Positions 34,661-45,504 of a stretch of DNA of 60,000 bases are shown here, piece by piece. Location: the NCBI RefSeq assembly GCF_964204645.1, contig NC_134036.1, positions 746,001 through 806,000 on the forward strand, given 5' to 3'. The stretch is from Tubulanus polymorphus (Eukaryota > Nemertea > Palaeonemertea > Tubulaniformes > Tubulanidae). The notes beneath the pieces were generated by a model, which saw only the letters and a program-made list of their open reading frames with translations, ran no database searches and had not been told where the DNA came from. A program made the translations under genes and the position numbers. Each line of letters begins with the position of its first letter. Position 1 is the stretch's first letter.

Positions 34661-34665
34661 ATGAC

Positions 34666-34668
<3 letters not shown>

Positions 34669-34754
<86 letters not shown>
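34669..34754. repeat. (AT)n microsatellite
   Basis: About 43 uninterrupted AT units. Tyr-Ile frames across it are artefacts. Confidence 0.97.
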
Positions 34755-34757
<3 letters not shown>

Positions 34758-35254
34758 TTAAGTATCGTATTGATGGTATTAAACTGTATATCATTGTATA
34801 TCATTTATCGTAATTCAAACTGCAACGATGAGAAAATCAGGAGAAAATCCTCGACAACAATCAGGGTCGTTGAGTTCCACCTTAACTTACTATGAAATTC
34901 AAATAACACAAGTATAGCAGCTGTTTGTAACGTATAGTATTTGGTTTTGAAGTAGAGGGGGGGTTGGTTTGTAGTATTTCGTTTGAGTTATCTCGTCGCC
35001 AACCGTGTCAACGATCGTCGTCGCCATGTCGTGCATTTTAACGGGCCGCTCGTTTATAGTATTCACGCACGGCTTGACACGGATTTTCCTCTCATCTCGG
35101 AGAAAAAGTGTGTAAATTGCAAGTCATTCTTTGTAGGAGAATCATACGATTAATATCCATCCTAGAAGCCGCACGCATTGACAGGAGGCAACACAGTCAC
35201 AGATTGAGAACCAGTGTTCATGAAAATGACTGTTTTAGATTATATTCTAAACGA

Positions 35255-35560
35255 TAAGAGGAAGGGAGGTAGGGAGGTAGGAATAAGGAGGGTGGTAGGG
35301 AGAGGGAGGAAAGGAGGGAGAGGGAGAGAGGGAGGGGAGATGGAGAGGGAGAGGGAGGGGAGAGGGCGAGGGAGAGAGGAGAGGGAGAAAGAGAGGGGAG
35401 AGAGGGGAGGGAGAAAGAGGGAGGGAGAGAGGGGAGGGAGAGGGAGAGAGGGGAGGGAGAGGGAGGGGAGATGAGACGAGAGAAATGGAGAGGGAGAGAG
35501 GAGAGAGGCAGAGATGGAGAGAGAGTGGGAGGGGAAACGAGAGAGGGTGAGAGTAAGAGT
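35255..35560. repeat. GGGAGA-rich purine tract
   Basis: An irregular purine repeat (ggagggagagggagagaggg and variants). Its Gly/Arg/Glu frames are not considered genes. Confidence 0.9.
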
Positions 35561-35569
35561 CTAGTGTAT

Positions 35570-36090
35570 AATATTCCAGCTATGCCCCTAAGTGGCTGAA
35601 TGTCAATAAATCGAATACTGATTTGATCTTTAAGTAGACAGTAATTTCTATGTTACACCTTACAATTACTGATCCACCTGTTCTATTGAAAACCTCAGCA
35701 ACCTCAGCAGCAGCAGCAGCAGCATCATCGATTCATCTTCGTTATCAGTTGCAGTATATTCCCTATTGGATGCTGCATCAACTGCTGCTGTGTAATCTAC
35801 GTTATCAGAGACACAGATGGTTGATTCCACGGTGAAGTGAGGAAAGATAAATCCTTCTTTCACCCGTGAAACCTAAGCTATTTTCTAAAACCAAAGTTCA
35901 ACAGTTGAGTTTGATGAAACCTGTTTCATTCATTCAAGCAAAAGTAACGAGTCAAAAAGTGATCGAATTAGAGAATAAAATAAACAACTGCTTCTGATTG
36001 CTGAGACGCGCCAACAAATCTTTAGAATTAAACAAAACCTCAAAAATGGATTAACAATGTACTCGATAGCGCTATTCAATGGGATTGAGG
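35570..36090. other. interval with a short CAG tract and open frames
   Basis: A CAG tract of about six units lies at 35706-35724. A minus-strand frame (35666-35863) contains STICVSDNVDYTAAVDAASN and reaches a Leu run through the tract. A plus-strand frame near 35870-36000 contains KVQQLSLMKPVSFIQAKVTS. Neither has splice support. Confidence 0.25.
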
Positions 36091-36095
36091 ATCCA

Positions 36096-36552
36096 CCGGT
36101 AGTCTGGGGTCCAGAACCCTAGCACAGCCCAGACTGGGGTCCAGAACCCTAGCACAGCCCAACCTGGGGTCCAGAACCCTAGCACAGCCCAGTCTGGGGT
36201 CCAGAACCCTAGCGCAGCCCAGCCTGGGGTCTAGAACCCTAGCGCAGCCAAGCCTGGGGTCCAGAACCCTAGCACAGCCCAGACTGGGGTCCAGAACCCT
36301 AGCACAGCCCAGCCTGGGGTCTAGAACCCTAGCGCAGCCAAGCCTGGGGTCCAGAACCCTAGCACAGCCAAGCCTGGGACCCAGAACCCTAGCACAGCCC
36401 AGACTGGGGTCCAGAACCCTAGCACAGCCCAGCCTGGGGTCCAGAACCCTAGCACAGCCAAGCCTGGGGTCCAGAACCCTAGCACAGCCAAGCCTGGGAC
36501 CCAGAACCCTAGCACAGCCCAGCCTGGGGTCCAGAACCCTACCACAGCCTAG
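36096..36552. repeat. 30-bp minisatellite (agcacagcccagcctggggt + ccagaaccct)
   Basis: About 15 copies of a 30-bp unit with variant positions (agcaca/agcgca, cccagcc/ccaagcc, ggggtcc/gggaccc/ggggtct). On the minus strand the unit gives a 10-residue period (GFWTPGLAVL). It is a GC-rich island between AT-rich flanks and no gene features adjoin it. Variant order suggests a higher-order unit of a few copies. Confidence 0.95.
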
Positions 36553-36924
36553 CTACAGATGGGTACATGGACTAGGAAATTATTGAGTAAAAATTCCCAA
36601 AAATTCAAAGAACCAATACGGTTACCGATTGCATATTCCTAGCTGATAGGTTATATTTCTCTTCCTATTAAAAGGATTTAAAAGGATGGTCGCACTTTGT
36701 TATTTTCGTCTTGCGGCGAAAACAAAGCAATTATCTTGTTTGAATCAAAATGTTTTCAATGCGTCAACAAAATAATTGCTTTATTTTCGCTGAAAGGCGG
36801 AAGTAACGAAAATACGAAAAATTGCGAGTTTTTCATGAATCGTCGTCAAGTAGGATCGCAATATAATTGATAACCAGTGAACGTACAGGAGGATGATGAG
36901 AAGGATGACTGACGAGACTGTAAT

Positions 36925-37025
36925 TACTCAGACTCCCTCAGAGACTCCGACGAAGAGACTCCCTCAGAGACTCCGACGGAGAGACTCCCTCACAGACTCC
37001 AACGGAGAGACTCCCTCATATTTTG
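36925..37025. repeat. 27-bp repeat (gagactccctcagagactcc...)
   Basis: Three to four copies of gagactccctcagagactcc plus gacgga. Confidence 0.8.
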
Positions 37026-37108
37026 CCTCATGTTTTATTCCCTTTGTTGACGCATTGTTATATTTTACTGTAAAATCTTAATGGTGTCAATAAAGATTGA
37101 ATTGAATT
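37020..37108 (+). mobile_element. probable 3' tail of a non-LTR retrotransposon
   Basis: The stretch cctttgttgacgcattgtta, then ttttactgtaaaatcttaat, ends in gtcaataaagattgaattgaattc. It couples an AATAAA signal with a short ATTGA-type tail repeat, as at the 3' ends of many animal LINEs. A similar tail word (attgaattgaattgcaaa) is at about 42463. No reverse transcriptase is present. It could also be a cellular gene 3' end. Confidence 0.4.
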
Positions 37109-37209
37109 CGTCGAACTAGAGCGAGTTCCCTTAAATTCAACTTTTCAGCTTTAGTTTCAGTAAAAACGTCGTTAGTTTTGAATCAAATTTTAGAATCGCA
37201 AAAACAACA

Positions 37210-37401
<192 letters not shown>

Positions 37402-37580
37402 GGGTAGTATACAGTCTATGTGTGGGGTTCAGGTAGTCGAATTGAATAAAACACTTGACATTCTAAATATCGAACTAACAGGCCAGAAAACGAATAGATT
37501 GTCAAACAGTAATTTGATATAGTTGACTTCGAGTTCTCTTCGCGAACAGACAACACGAGTTTTCTCACGGTGCACACGGG

Positions 37581-37846
37581 TCAAATTCTCAAAATCTCGT
37601 AATCGTCGAGTGATTTTTCGAGATACGTCGCGAGATTTTCGACAATGATTCGTGACAGAACACGACAGTAACGACGCGACCCCACTTTAAATTCCTCCTC
37701 GTTGTTGTCGTCTTTTTTCAGATTGAAACATGTAAATTTTTTCTGAGAAATTTTGCGAAAAATTTTCAACATATTTGAACTATATTCTAACACAACGGAG
37801 ACTTCAAACACATCTAATGCTAATGTTTCAGCTTTTAAGCTTCTTT
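37581..37846 (-). CDS. candidate terminal exon, unknown protein
   Basis: A T-rich acceptor (TATTATTTTATTATAG) starts a 266-bp segment, phase 1, open for 87 codons to TGA. It begins RSLKAETLALDVFEVSVVLE, has a charged middle (NLKKDDNNEEEFKVGSRRYC) and ends IIVENLATYLEKSLDDYEIL, RI. A second acceptor-like AG (TTTCTCAG) lies inside. A further acceptor (CTTCATCTTATTCCAG) about 100 bp upstream (exon edge 37943) could define another exon of the same gene. No domain recognised. Confidence 0.32.
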
Positions 37847-38099
37847 CTATAATAAAATAATACATAAACGTTAACACTCAGTCAACTCAAACTCTTCATT
37901 CATACTCAATACCATTATATCGTTGAGCTTTTGGGTCTTTTTTCTGGAATAAGATGAAGTACGTATATTTCTCCCGAGACGTGAGACCTTTAACGCTCTA
38001 GTTTTGCTCGGTGCCAAGTACGCGCTTACGGAATGAATAACTAACGCCCTTGAAAATATCCCAGCTTCGAGGAGCCCGCTGCTCCTCGGGGCGAACAAG

Positions 38100-38485
38100 G
38101 TTTACGGTTTTATCGCACGCGCCGATCGTATGAATTATGATTTTGTTATGAATCTCACGACGTTAAAAAAAATGCGCTGGTTTTTAATATCTCCGTCATA
38201 GGCCGACGATATGGGTTGTTTAGTTTAGGTATAATTTACGAGATGAAATATGAACTGGCGCCAGTCGGTAAACAGAATACCTGTATTACTAGGCATCCAG
38301 AGTCTGTGTTAGTCTCCTCCAGAGTAAATCTTTAAAATGATTTTAATTTATAGATATATCTAAGTAATTCTACTAGGAGTGTTTCGTTAGAATTCGATCA
38401 AATTTCAACTATAAAACTAATGATTCTTTAGGTTTTCTTCGAGAACAATTCATTGATCTATTACATCGACATATAACATGTTTGA
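38100..38485. other. interval without recognisable features
   Basis: AT-rich sequence. Just to the left, 38069-38088 holds a perfect 8-bp hairpin (CGAGGAGC / GCTCCTCG, 4-bp loop). Otherwise nothing recognised. Confidence 0.5.
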
Positions 38486-38487
38486 AC

Positions 38488-39015
38488 GTTTATCATGTTT
38501 GAGGGGTTGAGGGGTCAGGGTTTGGGAGGGTTTATCATGTTTGAGGGGTCAGGTTCGGGAGGGTTTATCAAGTTTGAGGGGTCAGGTTTGGGAGGGTTTA
38601 TCATGTTTGAGGGGTTGAGGGATCAGGTTCGGGGGGTTTATCATGTTTGAGGGGTTGAGGGATCAGGTTCGGGGGGTTTATCATGTTTGAGGGGTTGAGG
38701 GATCAGGTTTGGGAGGGTTTATCATGTTTGAGGGGTTGAGGGATCAGGTTTGGGAGGGTTTATCGTGTTTGAGGGGTTGAGGGATCAGGTTCGGGAGGGT
38801 TTATCGTGTTTGAGGGGTCAGGTTTGGGAGGGTTTATCGTGTTTGAGGGGTTGAGGGATCAGGTTCGGGAGGGTTTATCGTGTTTGAGGGGTTGAGGGAT
38901 CAGGTTCGGGAGGGTTTATCATGTTTGAGGGGTTGAGGGATCAGGTTCGGGAGGGTTTATCGTGTTTGAGGGGTTGAGGGATCAGGTTTGGGAGGGTTTA
39001 TCATGTTTGAGGGTC
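38488..39015. repeat. 41-bp G-rich minisatellite
   Basis: About 13 copies of gtttatcatgtttgaggggt then tgagggatcaggttcgggag, with copies lacking the ttgagggg block. The plus strand carries runs of three and four G in each unit. Such spacing could allow G-quadruplexes, an inference from sequence only. Confidence 0.93.
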
Positions 39016-39019
39016 TACT

Positions 39020-40200
39020 ATGTTTCAGAGTTTATCATATTTGAAGGTTTCTCTATAAATTATCAACAAGCTACTGAGTATAGAGAGACTAGAAAAGGTC
39101 AATGGACTCAGTCGACCGGTTCAGTCGACCAGTCAGCCGGTTTCCGCTGTCGCCGACCTGGCTTGTTTTTCCGATATTAAAACATTTATAGACGATTTTA
39201 TCGCGTATTAAACAAACAATAGTCGACCAGCAACGCGCGGCGCCTCGTCGAGCGAGATTAGTCGAGATATCAATCTCAAAATGAAATGAGATTCACTGGA
39301 GACGAAGACAACTTAATCGAGAGATATTTTCTATTATCCACTCAAAAAACCAATGGTTTTATAGATCAATTTTCATCTCTTCATTCAAGAAGTTTAAATG
39401 AGTTTTTAAGAAGTCTTTTCATACATACACTATCTCACACACACACAGACAATTATAGGCTATAGAATTTATTCTCAGGGCATCAAAAACCTCAGATTGA
39501 CGCAAAGTTGTCACAGTGAATAAAGCAGTAATTGCGGTGTAATCAGAGTTCCGCGTTCAGATCTGCTTTATGTCAATTGTCAGATTATTTTGTCATTTTA
39601 AGCCTCGGCAAAGAGAGAGGGGAAAGTAAAAAACGTAGATTGATAAATGGAACCTTTCTGAACGGAAGAAGGAAACAGAATTCCGTCAAAATCTGCCTCA
39701 ATCCCCCCCAACCAAAAAAAAATTCAAACAACTAAAAATCAAGGAATTACTATATACAAGATATGAAGTTCACGATATGACACCTGATATCAATGACACC
39801 TGATGAACTCAAGTTTCAAATATCCAAAGAAAAAGTCTGGCATTTTCGACTGAATTTGTTCACACAGACAAAACAAACACAGACTTTTAACCAAGTCCAA
39901 GGAACTATTGAAAGGAATATGAATGAATTCAGTGATTTTTGGTATAAATTTCTAATTGAATATAAACTCTGATTTGTAAATGTACTGCGCGTAAAAATCT
40001 ATTCATTATAAATCAGACAGCTTTATCTCAATCTGACCGGAGTCTCAGTCTCCGGGTTTAATCGAATTAATATCAGGCTGCAGTAAGGTCAAACATTTCA
40101 TGCGTTATCAAAGATCTTATCTTAATGTCATTAGGAATGTTATATACAAAACTGGAGAGGGAGAGATTGGAGAGATTGGATGAGATCGCAGGCATACAAA
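39020..40200. other. interval without convincing genes
   Basis: Contains a local gtcgaccggttcagtcgaccag repeat at 39110-39135 and a short CA run at 39437. No splice-bounded frame. Confidence 0.45.
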
Positions 40201-40359
40201 TAGAATATCGTGTATAAATTGTTTGTTAAAATCTATTTATTCTTGCTTGTGTCAGTGTCAGCGTCAGGAGACATAGCCGTAGGGTACAACACTAATCAGC
40301 CTTCACTGCCAGCAGTCTCTCACTTAGTGCACCAGCCGTCTACAGTTCATGAACTCATC

Positions 40360-41610
40360 ATTCCTCTATCTCTCCTCTTACCTCTCTCCCTCTCCTCCTT
40401 CCTCAGTCTCTGCTGCCTGTTTCCACTATTTTTTCTCAAATTTTCCCTCTTCTCTCCCCTCTCCTCCTCTCTCCCTCTCCTCTCCCGACCTGTCTCCTCT
40501 CATATCTCTCCCTTCTTCTCCCCATTCCCCTCTCCCTTCCTCTCTCTCCGCTCCTTCTCTCTCCCTCTCCTCTCTCCTCCCTTCTCCTCTCTCCCTTCTC
40601 TTCCTCTCCTCTCCCTCCCTGAGTCCTCTCATATCTCTCCCTTCCTCTCCCCACTCCCTTCTCTCCACTCTTCTCTCTCCTCCTCTTCTATTCTTCTCAT
40701 CATTCCTCTATCTCTCCTCTTACCTCTGTCCCTCTCCTTCCCTTCTCTCCTCTCTCCTGTCCCCTTCTCCCTTCTTCTCCCTCTCTCCTCTGCCCCTCCC
40801 TTTCTCACTCTTCTCCCCTTCCTCTCTCCATCTCCACTCTCTTCTCCCCACTCTCCACTCTCTTCTCCCCTCTCCTCTCTTCCTTCCTCTCTCCATCTCC
40901 ACTCCCCTCTCTCCCTCTCCTCCCTTCCTCTCTCCATCTCCACTCCCCTCTCTCCCTCTCCTCTCTTCCTTCCTCTCTCCCTCTCCTCCCTTCCTCTCTC
41001 CATCTCCACTCCCCTCTCTCCCTCTCCTCTCTTCCTTCCTCTCTCCCTCTCCTCCCTTCCTCTCTCCATCTCCACTCCCCTCTCTCCCTCTCCTCCCTTC
41101 CTCTCTCCATCTCCACTCCCCTCTCTCCCTCTCCTCCCTTCCTCTCTCCATCTCCACTCCCCTCTCTCCCTCTCCTCTCTTCCTTCCTCTCTCCCTCTCC
41201 TCCCTTCCTCTCTCCATCTCCACTCCCCTCTCTCCCTCTCCTCCCTTCCTCTCTCCATCTCCACTCCCCTCTCTCCCTCTCCTCTCTTCCTTCCTCTCTC
41301 CCTCTCCTCCCTTCCTCTCTCCCTCTCCTCCCTTCCTCTCTCCATCTCCACTCCCCTCTCTCCCTCCACTCTCTTCTCCCTTCTCTCCACTCTCCTCTCT
41401 TCCTTCCTCTTCTATTCTTCTCATCATTCCTCTATCTCTCCTCTTACCTCTGTCCCTCTCCCCCCTTCTCCCCTCTTCTCCCTCTCTCCTCTGCCCCTCC
41501 CTTTCTCACTCTTCTCTCCTTCCTTCCTCTCTCCCTCTCCTCCCTTCCTCTCTCCCTCTCCACCCTTCCTCTCTCTCCTCTCTTCTCTCCTCTCTCCCTC
41601 TTCTTCTATA
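40360..41610. repeat. 1.25-kb polypyrimidine minisatellite
   Basis: Almost purely C and T on the plus strand. Tandem blocks of tcctctctccatctccactc, ccctctctccctctcctccc and ttcc repeat at variable spacing, with a flanking duplicated segment (ctattcttctcatcattcctc at about 40688 and 41413). The 531-codon plus-strand frame and the 253-codon minus frame across it result from the absence of stops. Upstream, 40256-40360 (acceptor attcttgcttgtgtcag, then SASGDIAVGYNTNQPSLPAV) could be a real exon entering the tract. Confidence 0.93.
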
Positions 41611-41631
41611 TCTCCCATACATCTCTTTCAG

Positions 41632-41805
41632 TTTCTATCAACTCAATTAGTGATCATGAATAAATGTATAAACTATTGTTTCTCCGGAGTCTCGTGTCGA
41701 GTCGAGAGAGATGTGACTCAAACCTCCATTGACCGACCTATTATTTTATTCTATTGTATTCCACACGCTCAGTTAGTGCGTAAACCTCTTATCGGCAGGA
41801 TGTAA
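41632..41805 (+). CDS. candidate terminal exon behind a giant polypyrimidine tract
   Basis: The acceptor cccatacatctctttcag is preceded by more than 1.2 kb of pyrimidines. The following 174 bp are open in phase 0 to TAA: FLSTQLVIMNKCINYCFSGV, then SCRVERDVTQTSIDRPIILF, ending HAQLVRKPLIGRM. Sequence complexity is normal, unlike the tract. If real, the minisatellite forms an oversized polypyrimidine tract or intron. A plausible upstream exon is at 40256. Family not recognised; chance cannot be excluded. Confidence 0.33.
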   Translation, partial: FLSTQLVIMNKCINYCFSGVSCRVERDVTQTSIDRPIILFYCIPHAQLVRKPLIGRM

Positions 41806-41814
41806 CAAACATCC

Positions 41815-42995
41815 CTCTTCATCAGAGCGGTAGGGGGGGATATCAGCGACATACCCGATCCCTGCTGTGTCACAGTTCAAAGTGTTTATCACAGACCATT
41901 CATTCACGCGTCTCACCTGAAGTCGATCGACAAAAACACAACCACGTTTTTTTTTTGTTATTCGCTCGCAACCCTTTCATTGTCTTTACTAAACGAGTAA
42001 CCATGGCAACCGCGGTAACTAACAATGCCGCGATATCGGCGATACGTCGTCGGAAACATCGCCGATCGTCATGACGATTGTATCAACAATGGTCGCTGAA
42101 GCGTGCATGATTGTGAGCGACAGATCGTCAATGGATGATTATGTCAGAGTAAAGAAAAACAAATATTCTACAAATCTATCTGATCCGGACCAGGTACTGC
42201 CGCTGCTGCTGCTGTTGCTGCTGGTGCTGCTGCTGCTGCTGCTGTGACTGCTGCTGCTGCCGCTGCCACTGCTGGTGATAATTCAAATGATGAAATGATA
42301 AATTCACTTGTGATTGGTCACTTTTTGAAGACTAGCAAGAAGGGGATGGTTGTAAACCAGGGCAGGATGTGAATACCACATTTCTGGTGGAACCATTGAT
42401 AAAAGGACGCACAGCGCAAATCACTTAAGTTGCTGTAGTTGTTGATGAGTTACACTTAGTACATTGAATTGAATTGCAAATACAAATTGAGACTCAAAAA
42501 TAGAGATGACTTCAGTAATGTGATGACTTATCCAAATGATTAGTAAATTGATTTAGAAATACAAATCAAAAATAGAAACAACTTCAGTATTGTGACAATC
42601 TAAGTGATCTTAACTGTACATGAACTAGAGCCAAATGATTCAGGGATCTGATCATTCTCTTAGGAACCGGGACCAGATTGTGAGGTATCTGTTTCTCCTG
42701 TACACAGTTTACTCGTCGACTATCTCAGTTCTAAAATATCGAGTTTTCAACTGTCACTTGTACTATGAATAATTTAAACTCGCGCTCGCGATAATCTCAA
42801 TAATCTCATGAGATTCTCGCGTTGACATTAACAGGTATTTGATACGTTAAAACCCCGTCGAACAAAATGGCAAAGGTAAATCAACCTTTATAACTACATC
42901 GATATTCTCTAGAAAATTGAAAGAAATAACAGATCTATTCAAGTTTTCGTTTTAATAAAATTCACAAAATTGCTGACTAATAGTAGAACAAATCA
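41815..42995. other. interval with CTG tract and dispersed repeat
   Basis: An interrupted CTG tract (ctgctgctgctgttgctgct and variants) lies at about 42199-42275. Sequence 42480-42610 is an inverted relative of the repeat at 1260-1570. No gene called. Confidence 0.5.
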
Positions 42996-43004
42996 AACAT
43001 AAAA

Positions 43005-43229
43005 AGGGTGGACACTCTTATCCGACTATTCCCTGACACACACGTTGTTTTCCCTGACTTGATCTGCTAAGAATTCAATCAATTAACACCAGTCAACTAC
43101 CTAAGACATAGAAGGAAACTATTTGATCTCGTGATCTAGCAATTACAATGATTTTTAGCTTCTTTTACAAAATTCCCTTAGATTTAGAAAAGTAAAATTC
43201 CCCGATTTCAGGATAAGTTTGGCCGCCCA
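43005..43229. mobile_element. short TIR element, CAGGGYGG-ended family (copy 2)
   Basis: Left end AGGGTGGACACTC and right end ggccgccc (inverted GGGCGGCC). The interior has attccctgacac, ttttccctgacttg and ttcccttag words like those in the copy at 280-474. Non-coding. Confidence 0.55.
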
Positions 43230-43380
43230 GGCTTTTTGATTTAGAACAAGGATTGAGTTTTCTCTGAATAGATATATAGCAACTATCTCGCAATGGTTTC
43301 TGCACTTTTCTTTAGTGAGCGGCGTTGAATATTCCACTGATCCCTCTCTCCCTCTCTCTCTCTCTCCCTCTCTGTTTCAG

Positions 43381-43479
43381 CGAGAAGGTGCGTCTATTGT
43401 CCGGCTATACCTGACCGGAATAACAACAACCATTGAGGGATTGATGATGAATGTTTTGAACGCTCGATGTGAACGTTAA
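43381..43479 (+). CDS. candidate terminal exon, unknown
   Basis: A strong acceptor (ctctctccctctctgtttcag) is followed by 33 codons open in phase 0: REGASIVRLYLTGITTTIEG then LMMNVLNARCER and TAA. A second phase is open for about 16 codons. GTGCGT eight bases in is an alternative donor. The upstream CT run is a microsatellite, which by itself mimics an acceptor tract. Confidence 0.3.
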   Translation, partial: REGASIVRLYLTGITTTIEGLMMNVLNARCER

Positions 43480-43596
43480 TGAACTTCAGAACGAACAGAC
43501 GAGCGATATTCGTGGTCGGATTCATGTATTAAGGGACAGCCTTGACAAGTTTTTCTATAAGTACATATTGTGTAGTACTTTATACTGACATCATCA

Positions 43597-43885
43597 GCGA
43601 GTAGAGTGGCAGGGGGGGGGGGGGGCTTCCTCTCAGCTCGGCCTCAACCAACAACATTAGACACTATACCAACTAGCACGCACACCTCTCAGGGAGTAGA
43701 GTGGAAGGGGGGAGGCTTCCTCTCAGCTCGGCCTCAACCTACAACATTAGACACTATACCAACTAGCACGCACACCTCTCAGGGAGTAGAGTGGCAGGGG
43801 GGAGGCTTCCTCTCAGCTCGGCCTCAACCAACAACATTAGACACTATACCAACTAGCACGCACACCTCTCAGGGAGTAGAACAAC
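43597..43885. repeat. 90-bp tandem repeat, 3 copies
   Basis: Three copies of gagtagagtggcaggggggg, then ggcttcctctcagctcggcc, tcaaccaacaacattagaca, ctataccaactagcacgcac and acctctcagg. The first copy has a 14-G run. The 90-bp period keeps a frame open (GGFLSARPQPTTLDTIPTST per unit), from a stop at 43573 to 44007, but there is no ATG or splice site. Confidence 0.93.
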
Positions 43886-44217
43886 ATTTAGAGTCCAAAC
43901 GTACACCTCTCAGTCTATACAGATGTGACCTGCCTTCAACTAAAAATACTAGATTTCTTAAAACAGGACTCTCTCAACAGACCAAACGTTATTATCAAAA
44001 TTCATAAAATATTTTCATAGGAATCTCACGTCTATTGCTAATTAATTAAGGCACTCGGATTGGCTTCGTTAATTAGGTTTAATCAGAATGAAACAACCTC
44101 AGAGAGATAACAACCGCGCTGGAACTGGTGTTAGACAGGGATACATCGCGTGACACACACCCAACACACCCTTACATCTTCCGAGACATAAAAAAAAAAA
44201 CAACAAGGGCCACCAGC

Positions 44218-44302
44218 GCAGCATATTGTCCGTCGTCAGTCAGCTGCGGAGTCATTCACAGGTGCAGCATATTGTCAGTCGTCAGTCAGCTGCGGAGTCA
44301 TT
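44218..44302. repeat. 46-bp direct duplication
   Basis: Two copies, start to start 46 bp, of gcagcatattgtc(c/a)gtcg then tcagtcagctgcggagtcat. One mismatch in the shared part, so recent. Confidence 0.9.
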
Positions 44303-44662
44303 ATTTATTTACATCAGGTCATGTTTCTAGCAGTCGTGTTACTGTAACAGATGGGATCAAAAAAGTCGCTCGCGTGTCGTCGTCGTAATAAAACAGCTTG
44401 AATTCCTCATCTTTCATCTACATCCTCGCGTCGCCGAGTCGTCAGACTTCATCAGAATCCTTCATTACAATGCGTTACATTGTACTTCTCTAGTATCTAT
44501 AGACATCGTTTCCCAAACAACGTCTAAGGACAAACTGCGTATATCCGGTTAATGTAGTTTATTTGAGTACAAACGTTTGATTTGATGATAAAATCAGTGG
44601 TTGCGCTGCAAGAAACCGGAATTTGAAAGTTTGGTTATGCCGACTCAGAAGCTAAACTCTGA

Positions 44663-44732
44663 GTTAACCAGTGGATAGTTGACATAGTGACAATAAAATT
44701 TCATCGTTACTATGGTATTTATCCACCGGTTA
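44663..44732. mobile_element. 70-bp foldback, GTTAACCRGTGGATA arms
   Basis: gttaaccagtggatagttga on the left and gtatttatccaccggttat on the right are imperfect inverted arms. Relatives are at about 6370-6415 (gttactatggtatttatcca) and 19297-19320 (gttaaccggtggataaacca). A dispersed family of unknown class. Confidence 0.5.
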
Positions 44733-45241
44733 TCTTTAACAAACTTTTCGGCAACTGCAGCCCCTGGAAATCGCATTATCCATCTTAAAAGAGAAACTGA
44801 TTTTTCCGAGTCTTTTGAAGAAAATTTGAAAGATATTGAAATATTTTGCAAAGCTTTTTCTTTTAATCAAGACAAAAATCTTTGACGCTTAATTCTACAC
44901 GACCACGCGGTTTAAAGAAGGCAATCTGCAGGTGTTAGTTTATGTCGAGACGTGAACCAGGCATGTAGCGCGCGCGCCTTCATCAAATCTTAAAACCAGA
45001 AAACTGATTGAAACCCGTGACAACGCGAGACGACGACGACGACGAGAAAAAATTGAATTAGACGAAATCGCAGCAATTCGTTCGGAGCTGGCGACATCGC
45101 GTCTACCGATCGTAAACTAATGATTCATCATACCGCATTCACCTGCCGCAGAACGCTTCTAATACCATGCATGCACGCATATACCCTCACAGGTAGAAAC
45201 TGCAAGTATTGTCAACAATATCTAACAGCAAATCTTGCGAA

Positions 45242-45366
45242 GTGATAAGATAAAAACCCACTATCTACAGATTAAAAGAATTTAAAACCAAGAATTCATT
45301 TATTCAATCAATCTAAAATATATAAAATACACGACGTTTCGATCTCACCCTAGAGATCATCGTCAG
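45242..45366. mobile_element. Penelope-like foldback fragment split by an M2 insertion
   Basis: Shares gataagataaaaacccacta, attaaaagaatttaaaacca and the inner cacgacgtttcgatctcacc to atcgtcag with the left half of 15623-15844. It stops at TCAGG, where M2 begins, and resumes at 45499 with TCAGGTGTGA. The minus strand of 45328-45366 retains the hammerhead-like core with GUA in place of GUC. Confidence 0.6.
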
Positions 45367-45498
45367 GGCCCAGTCGCACAGTCGTGACTTAAGTCCAATA
45401 GTGGTCTTAAATCTTAAGACTGGTCTTAAGTTGTTAGATTAGCTATAGAACTAAGTTGGTGTTAGACAGGTCTTACGTCATGACTATTGAACCGGTCC
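45367..45498. mobile_element. M2 element nested in another element
   Basis: Begins ggcccagtcgcacagtcgtg and ends attgaaccggtccc, with imperfect inverted ends and the standard interior (gactggtcttaagttgttag). TCAGG borders both sides, and the host sequence known from 15739-15746 has this word once. So a duplication of up to 5 bp accompanied insertion. Confidence 0.75.
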
Positions 45499-45504
45499 CT
45501 CAGG

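Noticed and set aside
40629-41427. Minus-strand Arg/Glu/Gly frames of 235-253 codons
   Set aside because: Purely the complement of the CT minisatellite; composition is fixed by the repeat.
40210-41805. A 531-codon frame with a signal-peptide-like start (KLFVKIYLFLLVSVSASG) as one gene
   Set aside because: The frame has no ATG before the pyrimidine tract (a TAG lies just upstream at 40201), and most of it is a CT minisatellite without stops. Only the two normal-complexity ends were kept as exon candidates.
43606-44007. A 133-codon frame with a 30-residue repeat as a repetitive protein
   Set aside because: The 90-bp period alone keeps it open; no ATG, no acceptor, and the first unit contains a long G run.
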